A stretch of DNA of 64,000 bases, taken from assembly GCA_964354225.1 (NCBI GenBank), contig CAYGZC010000103.1, forward strand, positions 3,408 through 67,407. Direction: 5' to 3'. Position 1 is the first letter of the stretch, and every line of letters starts with the position of its first letter. The DNA comes from CAYGZC01 sp964354225 (GTDB lineage: Bacteria; Bacteroidota; Ignavibacteria; UBA10030; SZUA-254). A program made the translations under genes and the position numbers. The notes beneath the pieces are model-generated. The model was not told the origin of the DNA. It did not search any database and saw only the letters and a program-made list of their open reading frames with translations. Positions 25,219-34,400 of this stretch are shown here, piece by piece.

Positions 25219-27129
25219 ATGTCATTTAACATTTCATGGCGCCGATTTGAATACTCAGTCGGAGCGTTAATTTCATTATTTACATTTCTTTTCTATTATT
25301 TAACACTTTGTCCAACTGTCAACTTCATTGATAGTGGGGAACTTAGTGCCGTTGCATGTACCTTAGGTATCGCGCATCCAACAGGTTATCCTTTATTTTC
25401 GATAGTAGGATGGATTTTTGCTCATCTACCTTTAGGCATGAGAACGATCTATCAGTTAAATTTAATGTCAGCATTTTTCTGTGCTGCAGGATTGTTTTTT
25501 TTCTTCAGGTTTATAATTTTTTTCCTGAGTGAATTTTTCTTTAAAGATAGAAAAAGATTTATTGATAAAAACGAGAATCTCAGAAGTGTGCAACTATTGC
25601 AAATATTCATACCTTCGGCATTCGCTACACTAATACTGGGATTTTCTGAGACTTATTGGTCACAAGCTTTATCAATCGAAGTTTATTCGCTTCATGTATT
25701 TTTTCTTTCTCTGATTTTATTGCTGTTTACAAAAGCGATTCAATTAGTAATAATCTCTCAGAAGTATGATAGCGGGAACAAGGTTGTATTACGTTACTGG
25801 TATTGTTTTGCTTTTGTACTGGGATTGTCGTTTACAAATCATATGACAACTATTCTGCTTACCCCTGCATTTATTTATTTGTATTTCTATGTGCATGGGT
25901 TCACACGCAGAGCGTGGCAGTTAAGTTTATGGCTAATTATACCTTTTATTATCGGATTTTCAGTCTACCTGTACCTGCCGCTCCGTGGTTCACAACAACC
26001 GATTTTTAACTGGGGAAATCCTATAGACCTCGAACGATTTTTCTGGCACTTCAGTGGTCGAGTCTATCGTGCATGGATATTTACTTCAACAGAAAGTGCA
26101 GTGAAACAATTCAATTATTTTGTTACTTCTCTTGGAGATGAATTCGCATATTTTCCTCTCGCATTTGCAGTCATTGGCGTAGTATCTTTATTTAAATACA
26201 GAAAAGTTGTTCTTGTTTTTACATTACTTCTCTTCTTCGGTTGTATTTTTTATTCAATTAATTACGACATTCACGATATTGATTCATACTTTTTACTTGC
26301 ATATATCACAATTGCATTGTGGGTTGGAGCGGGTGCTTCGAAGGTAGTAAGTTATATTAAGAATTTACGTTCGGCAATTATTGTGGCGATAATAATTATA
26401 ATATCTTCCTTCATTCCTATTTTCTCTCATTATAATCAGGTCGATGAGAGTAAAAATTTTATTGTTGAAGATTATACAATGAATATGCTAAAATATATTG
26501 GTACAGAAGGAATTATTATCTGCTATCAATGGGATTATTTTATATCAGCATCATATTATCTAAAGGTTGTGGAAGGAGTGCGCCCAGACGTTGTTATTAT
26601 CGATAAAGAGTTGTTAAAACGATCTTGGTATTATGATCAACTATCCAATCATTATCCTTGGCTTGTTGAGCGGTCTATAAAAGAAATTCAGGATTTTTTA
26701 AAAGAGCTGTATAAATTTGAACATAATAAACCATTTGATCCAAACGTGATTGAATATTACTACGAGAGAGTGATAAAAAGTATTATCGTAAAGAATTATT
26801 CAACCCGATCAATTTACGCAACACAAGAGATCGAGCAAAAATACACTCGAGATTATAACCGAATTCCCTCAGGATTGGCATTTCGTTTATATAATGATAA
26901 AATTCTTCACGAGATCCCACAAATGGAAATTAATTTTCGTGAGCCAAAGATAAACAATATTTATGTTGATGGTATCAAATCATTATATGCACAAGCATAT
27001 ATGAACAATGCAATCTACTTGAATATGTTGGGGAGAAAAGATAATGCGTTATTATATTTAGATAAAGCGATTCAAATCCAGCCCAATTATGAGCAAGCTA
27101 TCCATCTGAAGGATCAGTTAACGAGGTAA
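25219..27129 (+). CDS. DUF2723 membrane glycosyltransferase-like protein with C-terminal TPR
   Basis: A 636-residue integral membrane protein with about ten hydrophobic segments in its first 400 residues. The N-terminal signature TLCPTVNFIDSGELSAVA..LGIAHPTGYPLF is typical of DUF2723 proteins. These have a GT-C type fold and are thought to act as protein O-mannosyltransferases in Bacteroidota. The acidic Asp in FIDSGEL matches the GT-C first-loop acid. The C-terminal 230 residues are soluble and end in a TPR-like repeat (AIYLNMLGRKDNALLYLDKAI). The acceptor is unknown. Confidence 0.82.
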   Translation: MSFNISWRRFEYSVGALISLFTFLFYYLTLCPTVNFIDSGELSAVACTLGIAHPTGYPLFSIVGWIFAHLPLGMRTIYQLNLMSAFFCAAGLFFFFRFIIFFLSEFFFKDRKRFIDKNENLRSVQLLQIFIPSAFATLILGFSETYWSQALSIEVYSLHVFFLSLILLLFTKAIQLVIISQKYDSGNKVVLRYWYCFAFVLGLSFTNHMTTILLTPAFIYLYFYVHGFTRRAWQLSLWLIIPFIIGFSVYLYLPLRGSQQPIFNWGNPIDLERFFWHFSGRVYRAWIFTSTESAVKQFNYFVTSLGDEFAYFPLAFAVIGVVSLFKYRKVVLVFTLLLFFGCIFYSINYDIHDIDSYFLLAYITIALWVGAGASKVVSYIKNLRSAIIVAIIIIISSFIPIFSHYNQVDESKNFIVEDYTMNMLKYIGTEGIIICYQWDYFISASYYLKVVEGVRPDVVIIDKELLKRSWYYDQLSNHYPWLVERSIKEIQDFLKELYKFEHNKPFDPNVIEYYYERVIKSIIVKNYSTRSIYATQEIEQKYTRDYNRIPSGLAFRLYNDKILHEIPQMEINFREPKINNIYVDGIKSLYAQAYMNNAIYLNMLGRKDNALLYLDKAIQIQPNYEQAIHLKDQLTR

Positions 27130-27179
27130 AAACAGTTCAAGCAACTATAAATAAAATTAACGAATGGTATTAAAATTGT

Positions 27180-27207
27180 TTGACATTAAGCAAAAAAATA
27201 TTATATT
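27180..27207 (+). promoter_or_regulatory. Promoter of short untranslated RNA / tRNA operon
   Basis: TTGACA (27180-27185), a 16-nt spacer and TATATT (27202-27207). The predicted start is near 27214. The first downstream element is a terminator-like hairpin, then the tRNA cluster. Confidence 0.65.
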
Positions 27208-27213
27208 TGTAAA

Positions 27214-27307
27214 CTTGTTAAATTTACCGGTTCGCGTTCAATACAACAATCAAACAATTTTCTATAAAAACCCTCAATTATTGAAAATATTAAGGGTTTT
27301 TATTTTT
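27214..27307 (+). ncRNA. Possible short RNA or tRNA-operon leader
   Basis: About 90 nt lie between a strong promoter and a terminator-like hairpin at 27267-27300, with no ribosome binding site or credible frame. Either a small RNA ends here, or this is an attenuated leader of the tRNA-secE-nusG operon. The two cannot be separated from sequence. Confidence 0.4.
27267..27307 (+). terminator. Intrinsic terminator or attenuator before tRNA cluster
   Basis: AAAACCCT (27267-27274) pairs with AGGGTTTT (27293-27300); the 18-base loop contains a further TCAAT/ATTGA pairing. It is followed by TATTTTTATT. Confidence 0.6.
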
Positions 27308-27494
27308 ATTGGGGTTAAGAATCGTTCCAGTCGCATAGTCCGGCGATTGGTTTTACTAATGCTTCAATTTATGTTTTACCAACATATTTTTTGTGCATGG
27401 AGTAGCTTTTCTGGTAAGATAATCCTGATAACGATATGAACACTTGCGGATGAAATTGAGTTGGTAGCAATTTTCTATCAATTTAAGATTGAGC
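27308..27494. other. Remainder of the gap before tRNA-Thr
   Basis: No gene or clear second promoter is seen between the hairpin at 27300 and tRNA-Thr at 27495. With the two preceding elements this accounts for the non-coding stretch 27130-27494. Confidence 0.4.
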
Positions 27495-27567
27495 GCTGGC
27501 GTAGCTCAGCTGGTAGAGCAGCTGATTTGTAATCAGCAGGTCGTTGGTTCAAATCCGACCGCCAGCT
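27495..27567 (+). tRNA. tRNA-Thr (anticodon UGU)
   Basis: A 73-nt cloverleaf with acceptor GCTGGCG/CGCCAGC, anticodon arm GCTGA-TTTGTAA-TCAGC (UGU), T arm GTTGG-TTCAAAT-CCGAC. First of the Thr-Tyr-Gly-Thr series. Confidence 0.96.
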
Positions 27568-27579
27568 CGAAACAATTGC

Positions 27580-27662
27580 GGGCAGGTAGCAAAGCGGTCA
27601 ACTGCAACAGACTGTAAATCTGTCGGCTTATGCCTTCGGAGGTTCGAATCCCCCCCTGCCCA
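27580..27662 (+). tRNA. tRNA-Tyr (anticodon GUA)
   Basis: An 83-nt class II tRNA with acceptor GGGCAGG/CCTGCCC, anticodon arm ACAGA-CTGTAAA-TCTGT (GUA), a long variable arm and T arm GGAGG-TTCGAAT-CCCCC. Discriminator A. Confidence 0.96.
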
Positions 27663-27798
27663 CGGATGCGAACTTGATAGTGGTTGCTCTTTAAGCAGGA
27701 TTAAATATCGATTCCAAGACGGGATGAAGTATTAGTTTCAGTTTGGACATTTTGGTAATGTACAAACAAAGTTGACTTGATGACGCATATTGTATTAT

Positions 27799-27871
27799 GC
27801 GGGAGTAACTCAGTTGGTAGAGTCACAGCCTTCCAAGCTGTTGGTCGCGGGTCCGAGTCCCGTCTCCCGCT
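27799..27871 (+). tRNA. tRNA-Gly (anticodon UCC)
   Basis: A 73-nt cloverleaf with acceptor GCGGGAG/CTCCCGC, anticodon loop CTTCCAA (UCC), T arm GCGGG-TCCGAGT-CCCGT. It follows tRNA-Tyr after 136 bases in which no gene is seen. Confidence 0.95.
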
Positions 27872-27891
27872 CTCTGGCTAGATAATGCACT

Positions 27892-27964
27892 GCTTGCGTA
27901 GCTCAGTTGGTAGAGCACATCCTTGGTAAGGATGAGGTCATCGGTTCAATCCCGATCGCAAGCT
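27892..27964 (+). tRNA. tRNA-Thr (anticodon GGU)
   Basis: A 73-nt cloverleaf with acceptor GCTTGCG/CGCAAGC, anticodon arm CATCC-TTGGTAA-GGATG (GGU), T arm ATCGG-TTCAATC-CCGAT. Directly upstream of rpmG. Confidence 0.96.
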
Positions 27965-27993
27965 CGGTAAAAAATTAATTATGGAGTTTTTTT

Positions 27994-28143
27994 ATGCGCG
28001 ATATAATAACATTAGAATGTACTGACTGCAAACGTCGGAATTACACAACAACAAAAAATAAAAAGAAGCAATCGGGCAGGGTAGAATATAAAAAATTCTG
28101 CCCTTGGTGTAATAAGCATACTCAACACAAAGAAACAAAGTGA
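27994..28143 (+). CDS. rpmG: 50S ribosomal protein L33
   Basis: A 49-residue protein, [17 protein letters not shown] then ...FCPWCNKHT. Both CxxC pairs are kept, so this is the zinc-binding (C+) form. A GGAG lies about seven bases before the ATG. It sits between tRNA-Thr and tRNA-Trp, where many other bacteria have tuf followed by rpmG. Confidence 0.95.
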   Translation: MRDIITLECTDCKRRNYTTTKNKKKQSGRVEYKKFCPWCNKHTQHKETK

Positions 28144-28152
28144 GTTTATTAT

Positions 28153-28226
28153 ACGTCAGTAGCTCAATTGGCTAGAGCAGCGGTCTCCAAAACCGCAGGT
28201 TGGGGGTTCAAGTCCCTCCTGACGTG
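28153..28226 (+). tRNA. tRNA-Trp (anticodon CCA)
   Basis: A 74-nt cloverleaf with acceptor ACGTCAG/CTGACGT, anticodon arm GCGGT-CTCCAAA-ACCGC (CCA), T loop TTCAAGT, discriminator G. It lies between rpmG and secE, a widespread arrangement. Confidence 0.96.
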
Positions 28227-28263
28227 CTCGGTCTTTTAACTAACGAAATTGAGAAGGAAAAAG

Positions 28264-28446
28264 ATGAAAGAAAAAATAATTGCATTTGTTACCGACACGG
28301 TGAAGGAAATGAAAAAAGTTACTTGGCCCAGTCGTGATGAATTACGCGAATCGACTATGATCGTTTTGGTTGTTTGTGGTGTCATTGCAACATTTATTTT
28401 TGGTGTTGATTGGGTAGTGAGTAATATTATGAAAGCGATTCTCTAA
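28264..28446 (+). CDS. secE: Preprotein translocase subunit SecE
   Basis: A 60-residue single-helix Sec subunit. The conserved amphipathic segment VKEMKKVTWPSRDE precedes one membrane helix (TMIVLVVCGVIATFIFGVDWVV). The ATG at 28264 is chosen because GAAGGA lies upstream; a TTG at 28249 would add five residues. With SecY (53336) it forms the protein-conducting channel. Followed by nusG after 7 bases. Confidence 0.95.
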   Translation: MKEKIIAFVTDTVKEMKKVTWPSRDELRESTMIVLVVCGVIATFIFGVDWVVSNIMKAIL

Positions 28447-28453
28447 AGGTTCG

Positions 28454-29005
28454 ATGGTGAAGGAACAAATAAAACAAAAACGCTGGTACGCTGTTCGCAC
28501 ATATTCTGGTCACGAGAATAAAGTGAAATCTCATCTTGAGCGCGAAATCAAGCTGTCACATTTGGAAGAACGTATCACATCGGTGCTTGTCCCTTCTGAA
28601 AAGATTTTTGAAATAAAAGAAGGAAAGAAAAAAAGTAAGACAAAAACTTTTTTCCCCGGTTATATTCTAATCGAAGGAATTCTTGATAAAGAAACCAAGC
28701 ATCTAATTCTTTCCACGCCTGCAGTGATCAGTTTTGTTGGACCGCGGGGTGAGCCGGCTCCTCTCCATACTGATGAAGTGAAGCGACTGATCGGACGCAT
28801 GGAAGAACGGAAAGATGTTGAAGTGATGGCCATACCTTTTCATCTCGGAGAGCCTGTGAAGATAATCGACGGACCATTCAATAATTTTACAGGTATCGTT
28901 CAAGATGTAAACGAAGAAAAAATGAAATTAAAAGTTATGGTCAGCATCTTTGGTCGGAAAACCCCGGTCGAGCTCGATTTCAATCAGGTCGAAATAGAAA
29001 AATAA
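28454..29005 (+). CDS. nusG: Transcription termination/antitermination factor NusG
   Basis: A 183-residue elongation factor that binds RNA polymerase and couples it to the ribosome or Rho. It has an N-terminal NGN domain (WYAVRTYSGHENKVKSHL, FFPGYILIE) and a C-terminal KOW domain (GEPVKIIDGPFNNFTGIVQDVN). It follows secE closely, as in most bacteria. Confidence 0.97.
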   Translation: MVKEQIKQKRWYAVRTYSGHENKVKSHLEREIKLSHLEERITSVLVPSEKIFEIKEGKKKSKTKTFFPGYILIEGILDKETKHLILSTPAVISFVGPRGEPAPLHTDEVKRLIGRMEERKDVEVMAIPFHLGEPVKIIDGPFNNFTGIVQDVNEEKMKLKVMVSIFGRKTPVELDFNQVEIEK

Positions 29006-29031
29006 TTATCATTCAAAGTGGATAAAGTATT

Positions 29032-29454
29032 ATGAAGAAAGTTGTAGGTTTTATTAAGTTACAGATCCCAGCAGGTCAAGCTACACCTGCACCACCCATA
29101 GGACCAGCACTCGGTCAAAAAGGGGTGAACATTATGGAATTCTGTAAGAAATTTAATGCAAAGACCCAGGATAAACAAGGATTAATTATTCCGGTGGTTA
29201 TAACTGTTTATTCCGACAAGTCTTTCACATTCATCACCAAAACGCCTCCTGCATCTGTACTTTTAGCGAAAGCAGCGAAGGTAGAAAAAGGATCGGGTGA
29301 ACCGAATCGAACAAAAATTGGTAAAGTGACAAAGCAGCAGGTCAAAGAAATTGCAGAATTGAAAATGCCTGATTTAAATGCGAATGATGTTGAAGCTGCC
29401 ATGGCGATGATTGCCGGCACGGCTCGCAGTATGGGAATAACTGTAGAAGATTAA
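29032..29454 (+). CDS. rplK: 50S ribosomal protein L11
   Basis: A 140-residue protein of the GTPase-associated centre. The N-terminal proline-rich signature [24 protein letters not shown] and the C-terminal 23S-binding domain ending in ARSMGI are intact. First gene of the L11-L1-L10-L12 group. Confidence 0.98.
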   Translation: MKKVVGFIKLQIPAGQATPAPPIGPALGQKGVNIMEFCKKFNAKTQDKQGLIIPVVITVYSDKSFTFITKTPPASVLLAKAAKVEKGSGEPNRTKIGKVTKQQVKEIAELKMPDLNANDVEAAMAMIAGTARSMGITVED

Positions 29455-29462
29455 TTTTTTTA

Positions 29463-29498
29463 GTGGAAGTCTCGCTCGGCGCGGGACGCTTGTACCAC
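29463..29498 (+). promoter_or_regulatory. Candidate L1-binding hairpin between rplK and rplA
   Basis: The mRNA can fold as GTGG, AAG, TCTCG (29463-29474), a 7-base loop, then CGGGA, CG bulge, CTT, GTA bulge, CCAC (29482-29498). A helix with asymmetric bulges near GGGACGCTTGTACCAC resembles the 23S rRNA site of L1. It lies just before rplA, where L1 feedback would act. Function is inferred. Confidence 0.5.
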
Positions 29499-29516
29499 AA
29501 TTATAAGGAACAACTA

Positions 29517-30212
29517 ATGAAACGCAGTAAGAGATATAAAACAGTTTTAAAGAAAATCGATCAGACTAAAACATATACGATCGAAGATGCAGTTGCCCGC
29601 GTAAAAGAAATGGCATCTGCAAAATTCACTGAAGCCGTTGATGTCGCTGTCCGGCTTGGAGTTGATCCGAAAAAAGCCGATCAAGCTGTGCGAGGTACAG
29701 TAGCACTACCACACGGAATCGGAAAAGAAGTGAAGGTATTGGTTATTGCCAAACCTCCTAAGGATGAAGAAGCGAAAGCAGCCGGAGCCGATCATGTTGG
29801 ATTTCAGGATTATATCCAGAAGATTCAACAAGGTTGGGCTGATATTGATGTCATCATAGCTACACCCGATGTCATGGGTGATGTTGGCAAACTTGGAAAG
29901 GTTTTAGGTCCTCGTGGACTCATGCCAAATCCCAAAAGTGGAACCGTCACAATAGATATCGCAAAAGCTGTGAAGGAAGTTAAAGCAGGTAAAATAGAAT
30001 TTCGAGTCGATAAAGCCGGAATTCTTCACGCGACTATCGGTAAAGTTAATTTTGAGAACCAAAAGTTAATCGAAAATGTTAACGCATTCTTAGGCACTGT
30101 GATGCGATTGAAACCTGCGACGGCAAAAGGACAATATATTAAGAGTATAGCACTCTCAAGTACGATGGGTCCGGGTGTTCACATCGATAGAAATGTTATT
30201 GTATCACATTAA
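29517..30212 (+). CDS. rplA: 50S ribosomal protein L1
   Basis: A 231-residue L1-stalk protein. Typical motifs are [30 protein letters not shown] and [15 protein letters not shown]. The ATG at 29517 follows AAGGAA at a good distance and gives normal length; the upstream GTG at 29463 lies in the hairpin and is rejected. L1 often represses its own message, and the hairpin before this gene is a candidate site. Confidence 0.97.
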   Translation: MKRSKRYKTVLKKIDQTKTYTIEDAVARVKEMASAKFTEAVDVAVRLGVDPKKADQAVRGTVALPHGIGKEVKVLVIAKPPKDEEAKAAGADHVGFQDYIQKIQQGWADIDVIIATPDVMGDVGKLGKVLGPRGLMPNPKSGTVTIDIAKAVKEVKAGKIEFRVDKAGILHATIGKVNFENQKLIENVNAFLGTVMRLKPATAKGQYIKSIALSSTMGPGVHIDRNVIVSH

Positions 30213-30249
30213 GTATGAAAAATTACGCACTCAAAAAATATCAACCATT

Positions 30250-30283
30250 ATCTGTCTCGTCACCGGACGGGAGCTTCTCAGAT
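30250..30283 (+). promoter_or_regulatory. Candidate L10 leader element
   Basis: Between rplA and rplJ, ATCTG-TCTCGT (30250-30260) pairs with ACGGGA (30267-30272) and CAGAT (30279-30283). The 6-base asymmetric bulge GCTTCT (30273-30278) is as expected for the kinked helix recognised by the L10-L12 complex. The equivalent position in many bacteria carries such a leader. Confidence 0.6.
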
Positions 30284-30309
30284 GATGATTACTAAATAAC
30301 GAGGAAAAC

Positions 30310-30831
30310 ATGAAACGTTCTGAAAAAGAACAGATCATTGCAGAGGTGAAAGAAAAGATCGAGCGAGCGAAAGGGATGTATTTCGCCGACTTTACAGGGA
30401 TAACGGTAGAGCAAGTAACTGAGCTTCGTCGTGAATTCCGAAAAGTGAATGTCGATTATCGTGTAGTGAAAAACACTCTTGCTCGAAAAGCACTCGAAAG
30501 CGTTACTGGATACGATAAGGTAATAGATAAACTTGTCGGTCATACGGCGATAGCATTCGGGTACGATGATCCGGTAGCACCAGCTAAAATCATAAAGAAA
30601 TTCCACGACAAACATGAAAAGCTGAAGTTAAAAGTTTGCGTTCTCGAAAAGCAAGTATTCGACGGGTCCCAACTCGATCAAATTGCCAAACTACCTTCGC
30701 GCAAAGAATTGATAGCCGGAATTCTTGGAAGTATTCAAGCTCCAATATCTGGAATTGTTGGTGCAATTGGTGCCGTCACTCGCGATCTTGTTAATATCAT
30801 CGACGCAATTGAAAAAAAGAAAGCAGCGTAA
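30310..30831 (+). CDS. rplJ: 50S ribosomal protein L10
   Basis: A 173-residue stalk base protein that binds 23S rRNA and anchors L12 dimers through its C-terminal helix. FADFTGITVEQVTELRREFR and VVKNTLARKAL are typical of the N-terminal RNA-binding domain. A GAGG ribosome binding site precedes the ATG. Confidence 0.96.
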   Translation: MKRSEKEQIIAEVKEKIERAKGMYFADFTGITVEQVTELRREFRKVNVDYRVVKNTLARKALESVTGYDKVIDKLVGHTAIAFGYDDPVAPAKIIKKFHDKHEKLKLKVCVLEKQVFDGSQLDQIAKLPSRKELIAGILGSIQAPISGIVGAIGAVTRDLVNIIDAIEKKKAA

Positions 30832-30864
30832 AAAAATAACTTTATTAGAAAAAGGAGATAATCA

Positions 30865-31242
30865 ATGTCAGTAGTTCAAGAAATAGTTGAAAAAATTGAA
30901 AAGTTAACACTTCTAGAAGCATCAGAATTAAAGAAAGCACTTGAGGAAAAATTTGGCGTTACAGCGGCTGCACCAGTAATGATGAGTGCAATGGCATCAG
31001 CAGCGGCAGCACCAGTTGCAGCCGAAGCTCAGACAGAATTCACTGTTGTACTGAAAGCAGCGGGCGCCCAGAAGATTAACGTCATTAAAGTTGTTCGTGC
31101 GGCAACAGGTCTTGGTTTGAAGGAAGCGAAAGATTTAGTTGATGGTGCGCCGAAAAACGTTAAGGAAAATATCAGCAAAGATGAAGCTGATAAGCTGAAA
31201 AAAGAACTTGAAGAAGCTGGTGCTACAGTAGAATTGAAGTAA
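30865..31242 (+). CDS. rplL: 50S ribosomal protein L7/L12
   Basis: A 125-residue stalk protein. It has an N-terminal dimerisation helix, an Ala-rich hinge (about residues 36-54) and a C-terminal factor-binding domain ([26 protein letters not shown]). A strong AAGGAGA site precedes the ATG, in keeping with its need for extra copies per ribosome. Confidence 0.98.
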   Translation: MSVVQEIVEKIEKLTLLEASELKKALEEKFGVTAAAPVMMSAMASAAAAPVAAEAQTEFTVVLKAAGAQKINVIKVVRAATGLGLKEAKDLVDGAPKNVKENISKDEADKLKKELEEAGATVELK

Positions 31243-31297
31243 TCAAAATATTTTAAAGTTTTATTTTTGATTTTACTTAAAAAAGCTAAGTTATTCA

Positions 31298-31336
31298 CCG
31301 ATAACCAATAGAAATATTGGTTATCGGCTTGCTATT
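31298..31336 (+). terminator. Hairpin terminator/attenuator between rplL and rpoB
   Basis: A perfect 13-bp stem (31298-31310 with 31315-31327) is closed by a GAAA tetraloop and followed by CTTGCTATTTTTA. The interrupted T-run suggests partial termination or an RNase III site, either of which would lower rpoBC expression relative to rplJL. Confidence 0.7.
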
Positions 31337-31401
31337 TTTATTTGTAAGCGAATTTGTTGAATAAAATTTAAATAAAAATCATTTTATTTGAGGTGAGACC
31401 C

Positions 31402-34400
31402 TTGAAAAATCAAGCACATCATACGAACGAAAGAATTAGTTTCTCGAAGATTCCCCAGATTGTTGAATATCCTGATCTGTTAAACGTTCAACTGGAATCA
31501 TGGGAAAGTTTTTTACAGGTAACTGTTCCACCAGAGAAACGGCAAAATAAAGGATTACAGAAGATTTTCCTTTTGAGTTTCCCAATTACCGATGCACGAG
31601 AAAATTATTTCCTCGAGTTTGTCGAGTATTATGTTGAGAAACCGAAATATTCTGTAATCGAATGCCAGGAACGCGGTTTGACTTTTGCAGTTCCATTAAA
31701 AGCCAAGCTGCGTTTATCAACAAAAGCTGAAGACGGAAAAAGTTACGTAGATACACTTGAGCAAGAAGTTTATCTCGGTAATCTACCAATGATGACACAT
31801 CGCGGAACATTTATCATTAACGGTGCTGAGCGTGTTGTTGTCAGTCAGCTACACCGTTCACCAGGTGTATTCTTCGATGAATCAGTTCATCCAAATGGGA
31901 TGTCGATTTATTCTGCGCGAATCATACCATTCCGTGGCTCGTGGGTCGAATTTACTACAGATATCAGCAACGTAATGTATGTGTATATCGATCGTAAAAA
32001 GAAATTTCCCGTGACCACATTATTACGCGCTCTTGGATATTCTTCTGATGATGAGATATTGCACCTCTTCAATCTTGTTGAGGAAGTTGATCCACATAAA
32101 GTCAATCTTAAAGATTACGTAGGAAGAATTGTATGTAGTGATGTTGTAGACAAAAAGACAGGTGAAATTTTCATCAACAAGGATTCAATCTTTAATGAAG
32201 ATTTAATGAAGAAGGTAAAAAAATCAGAGATAAAAAAAATTCGTTTCCTTAAGCATGAAGGTATTGGGGAAAGTTCGGTAATTGCGAATACGATTAAGAA
32301 GGACACCGCTCGGAGCGACGAAGAGGCATTAAATGCAATCTATCAGCAATTGCGATCAGGTGAAGCACCCAACTTAGATACTGCGAGGAATTTATTCGAG
32401 CGCTTATTCTTTAATGAAAAGCGATACGACCTTGGCGATGTTGGCCGCTATCGGATGAATGCAAAGCTCAATCTGAAGATTCCGGGCACAACAACAACGC
32501 TAACGAAGGACGACATCATAGCTATCATCAATTACCTGCTCGATATGCAGCAGGGGAAAAAGACAGTGGATGATATTGATCACCTTGGAAACCGACGGGT
32601 TCGAACAGTTGGTGAACAGATAGGTCAGCAGTTTAATATAGGTCTTGCGAGGATGGCGAGAACTATCAGAGAACGATTAAGTCTGCGTGATCCAGAAAAA
32701 TTGGCTCCACAGGATTTAGTAAACGCTCGAACAATCACAAGTGTCATCAACGCATTCTTTGGTACCAATCAGCTATCCCAATTTATGGATCAGACAAATC
32801 CATTAGCTGAAATTACACACAAACGGCGTATGTCTGCTCTCGGTCCGGGCGGACTAACTCGCGAACGTGCTGGTTTCGAGGTTCGTGACGTTCATTATAC
32901 GCACTACGGACGCCTCTGTCCGATTGAAACTCCTGAAGGTCCGAACATCGGTTTGATCTCATCCTTGTGTATGCACGCACGGGTCAATGAATTCGGTTTT
33001 ATTGAAACACCATATCGAAAAATGAAGAATGGCAGAGCAACCGAGGAAATCGAATACATGACTGCCGAGAAAGAGGATGTTTGCTCGATTGCTCAAACAA
33101 ACACGGATATTGATGAAAACGGGGAATTCCGTACCGACCGTTTAAAAGCAAGATTCCAAAGCGATTATCCACTGTTAAAACCTGAAGAAATTCAGTATTT
33201 GGATGTGGCACCAAATCAGATCGTAAGTGCAGCCGCAGCATTAATTCCATTTCTTGAGCACGACGATGCGAACCGTGCGTTAATGGGTTCAAACATGCAA
33301 CGCCAGGCTGTACCGCTTCTTCGCCCGGAAACACCGATTGTTGGTACTGGCTTGGAAGAAAAAATTGCACGTGATGCTCGGACAATGATTGTTGCAGAGA
33401 GAAATGGTGTTGTCGAATTTGTTGATTCCAACGTCATCATTGTAAATTATGATATTGATGAATCGAGCATGGATGCTCTCATTAGTTTTGAGGATAAAAA
33501 GCGGGTTGAATATAAACTTGTAAAATTTTTCCGTACAAATCAGGATACATCGATTAATCAACGGGCAATTGTGAAACCGGGACAAAAGGTTAAACGGGGT
33601 GATATCCTCGCCGACGGATGTGCTACTGATAGTGGCGAGTTAGCCCTCGGAAGAAACGTACTTGTGGCTTTTATGCCCTGGAGGGGCTATAACTTCGAAG
33701 ACGCCATTGTATTAAATGAGCGTCTGGTGGCTGAAGATACTTTCACATCGCTCCACATCGATGAGTTTGATCTGCAGGTTCGTGATACAAGACGAGGTGA
33801 AGAAGAGTTAACGCGTGAAATTCCAAATGTTAGCGAAGATGCCGTTAAAGATTTGGATGAGAATGGTGTTATCCGAGTAGGTGCTGAAGTTGTGGAAGGA
33901 GATATTCTCATCGGTAAAATTACACCGAAGGGTGAAACAGAATCGACACCTGAAGAAAAATTACTCAAAGCAATCTTTGGTGAAAAAGCTGGTGATGTTA
34001 AGGATGCATCATTGAAAGCACCACCTGGGATGAAAGGTATCGTTATTGCAACGAAATTATTCAGCAGGAAGAAAAAAGATTCCGAGTCGAAAAAAGAAGA
34101 TAAACGACTCGGAGAGCAACTCGAGAAAGCAGAGAAAAAGGCATTGCAAGATAACCTTGAGAGATTAGCAAGAAAGTTGGGTTTATTGCTTGAAAACGAA
34201 AGATCTCTCAGTATTCGGAATGTTGATGGAGACGTTATACTTCGTGCCGGTACGCAGCTCAAAACGGAAACATTCCTTGGCTTACCAAATTTTGATAAGC
34301 TTGATTACAAAGCTGAGTGGGTAGAGGATAAGAAAAAGAATGCCATGATCACAAAAATTTATGAGAATTTTTTCCAGAAGCAAAATGATATCATGGAGAG

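Noticed and set aside
33687..34262. 191-codon minus-strand frame inside rpoB
   Set aside because: Ser-rich antisense shadow of a highly conserved gene.
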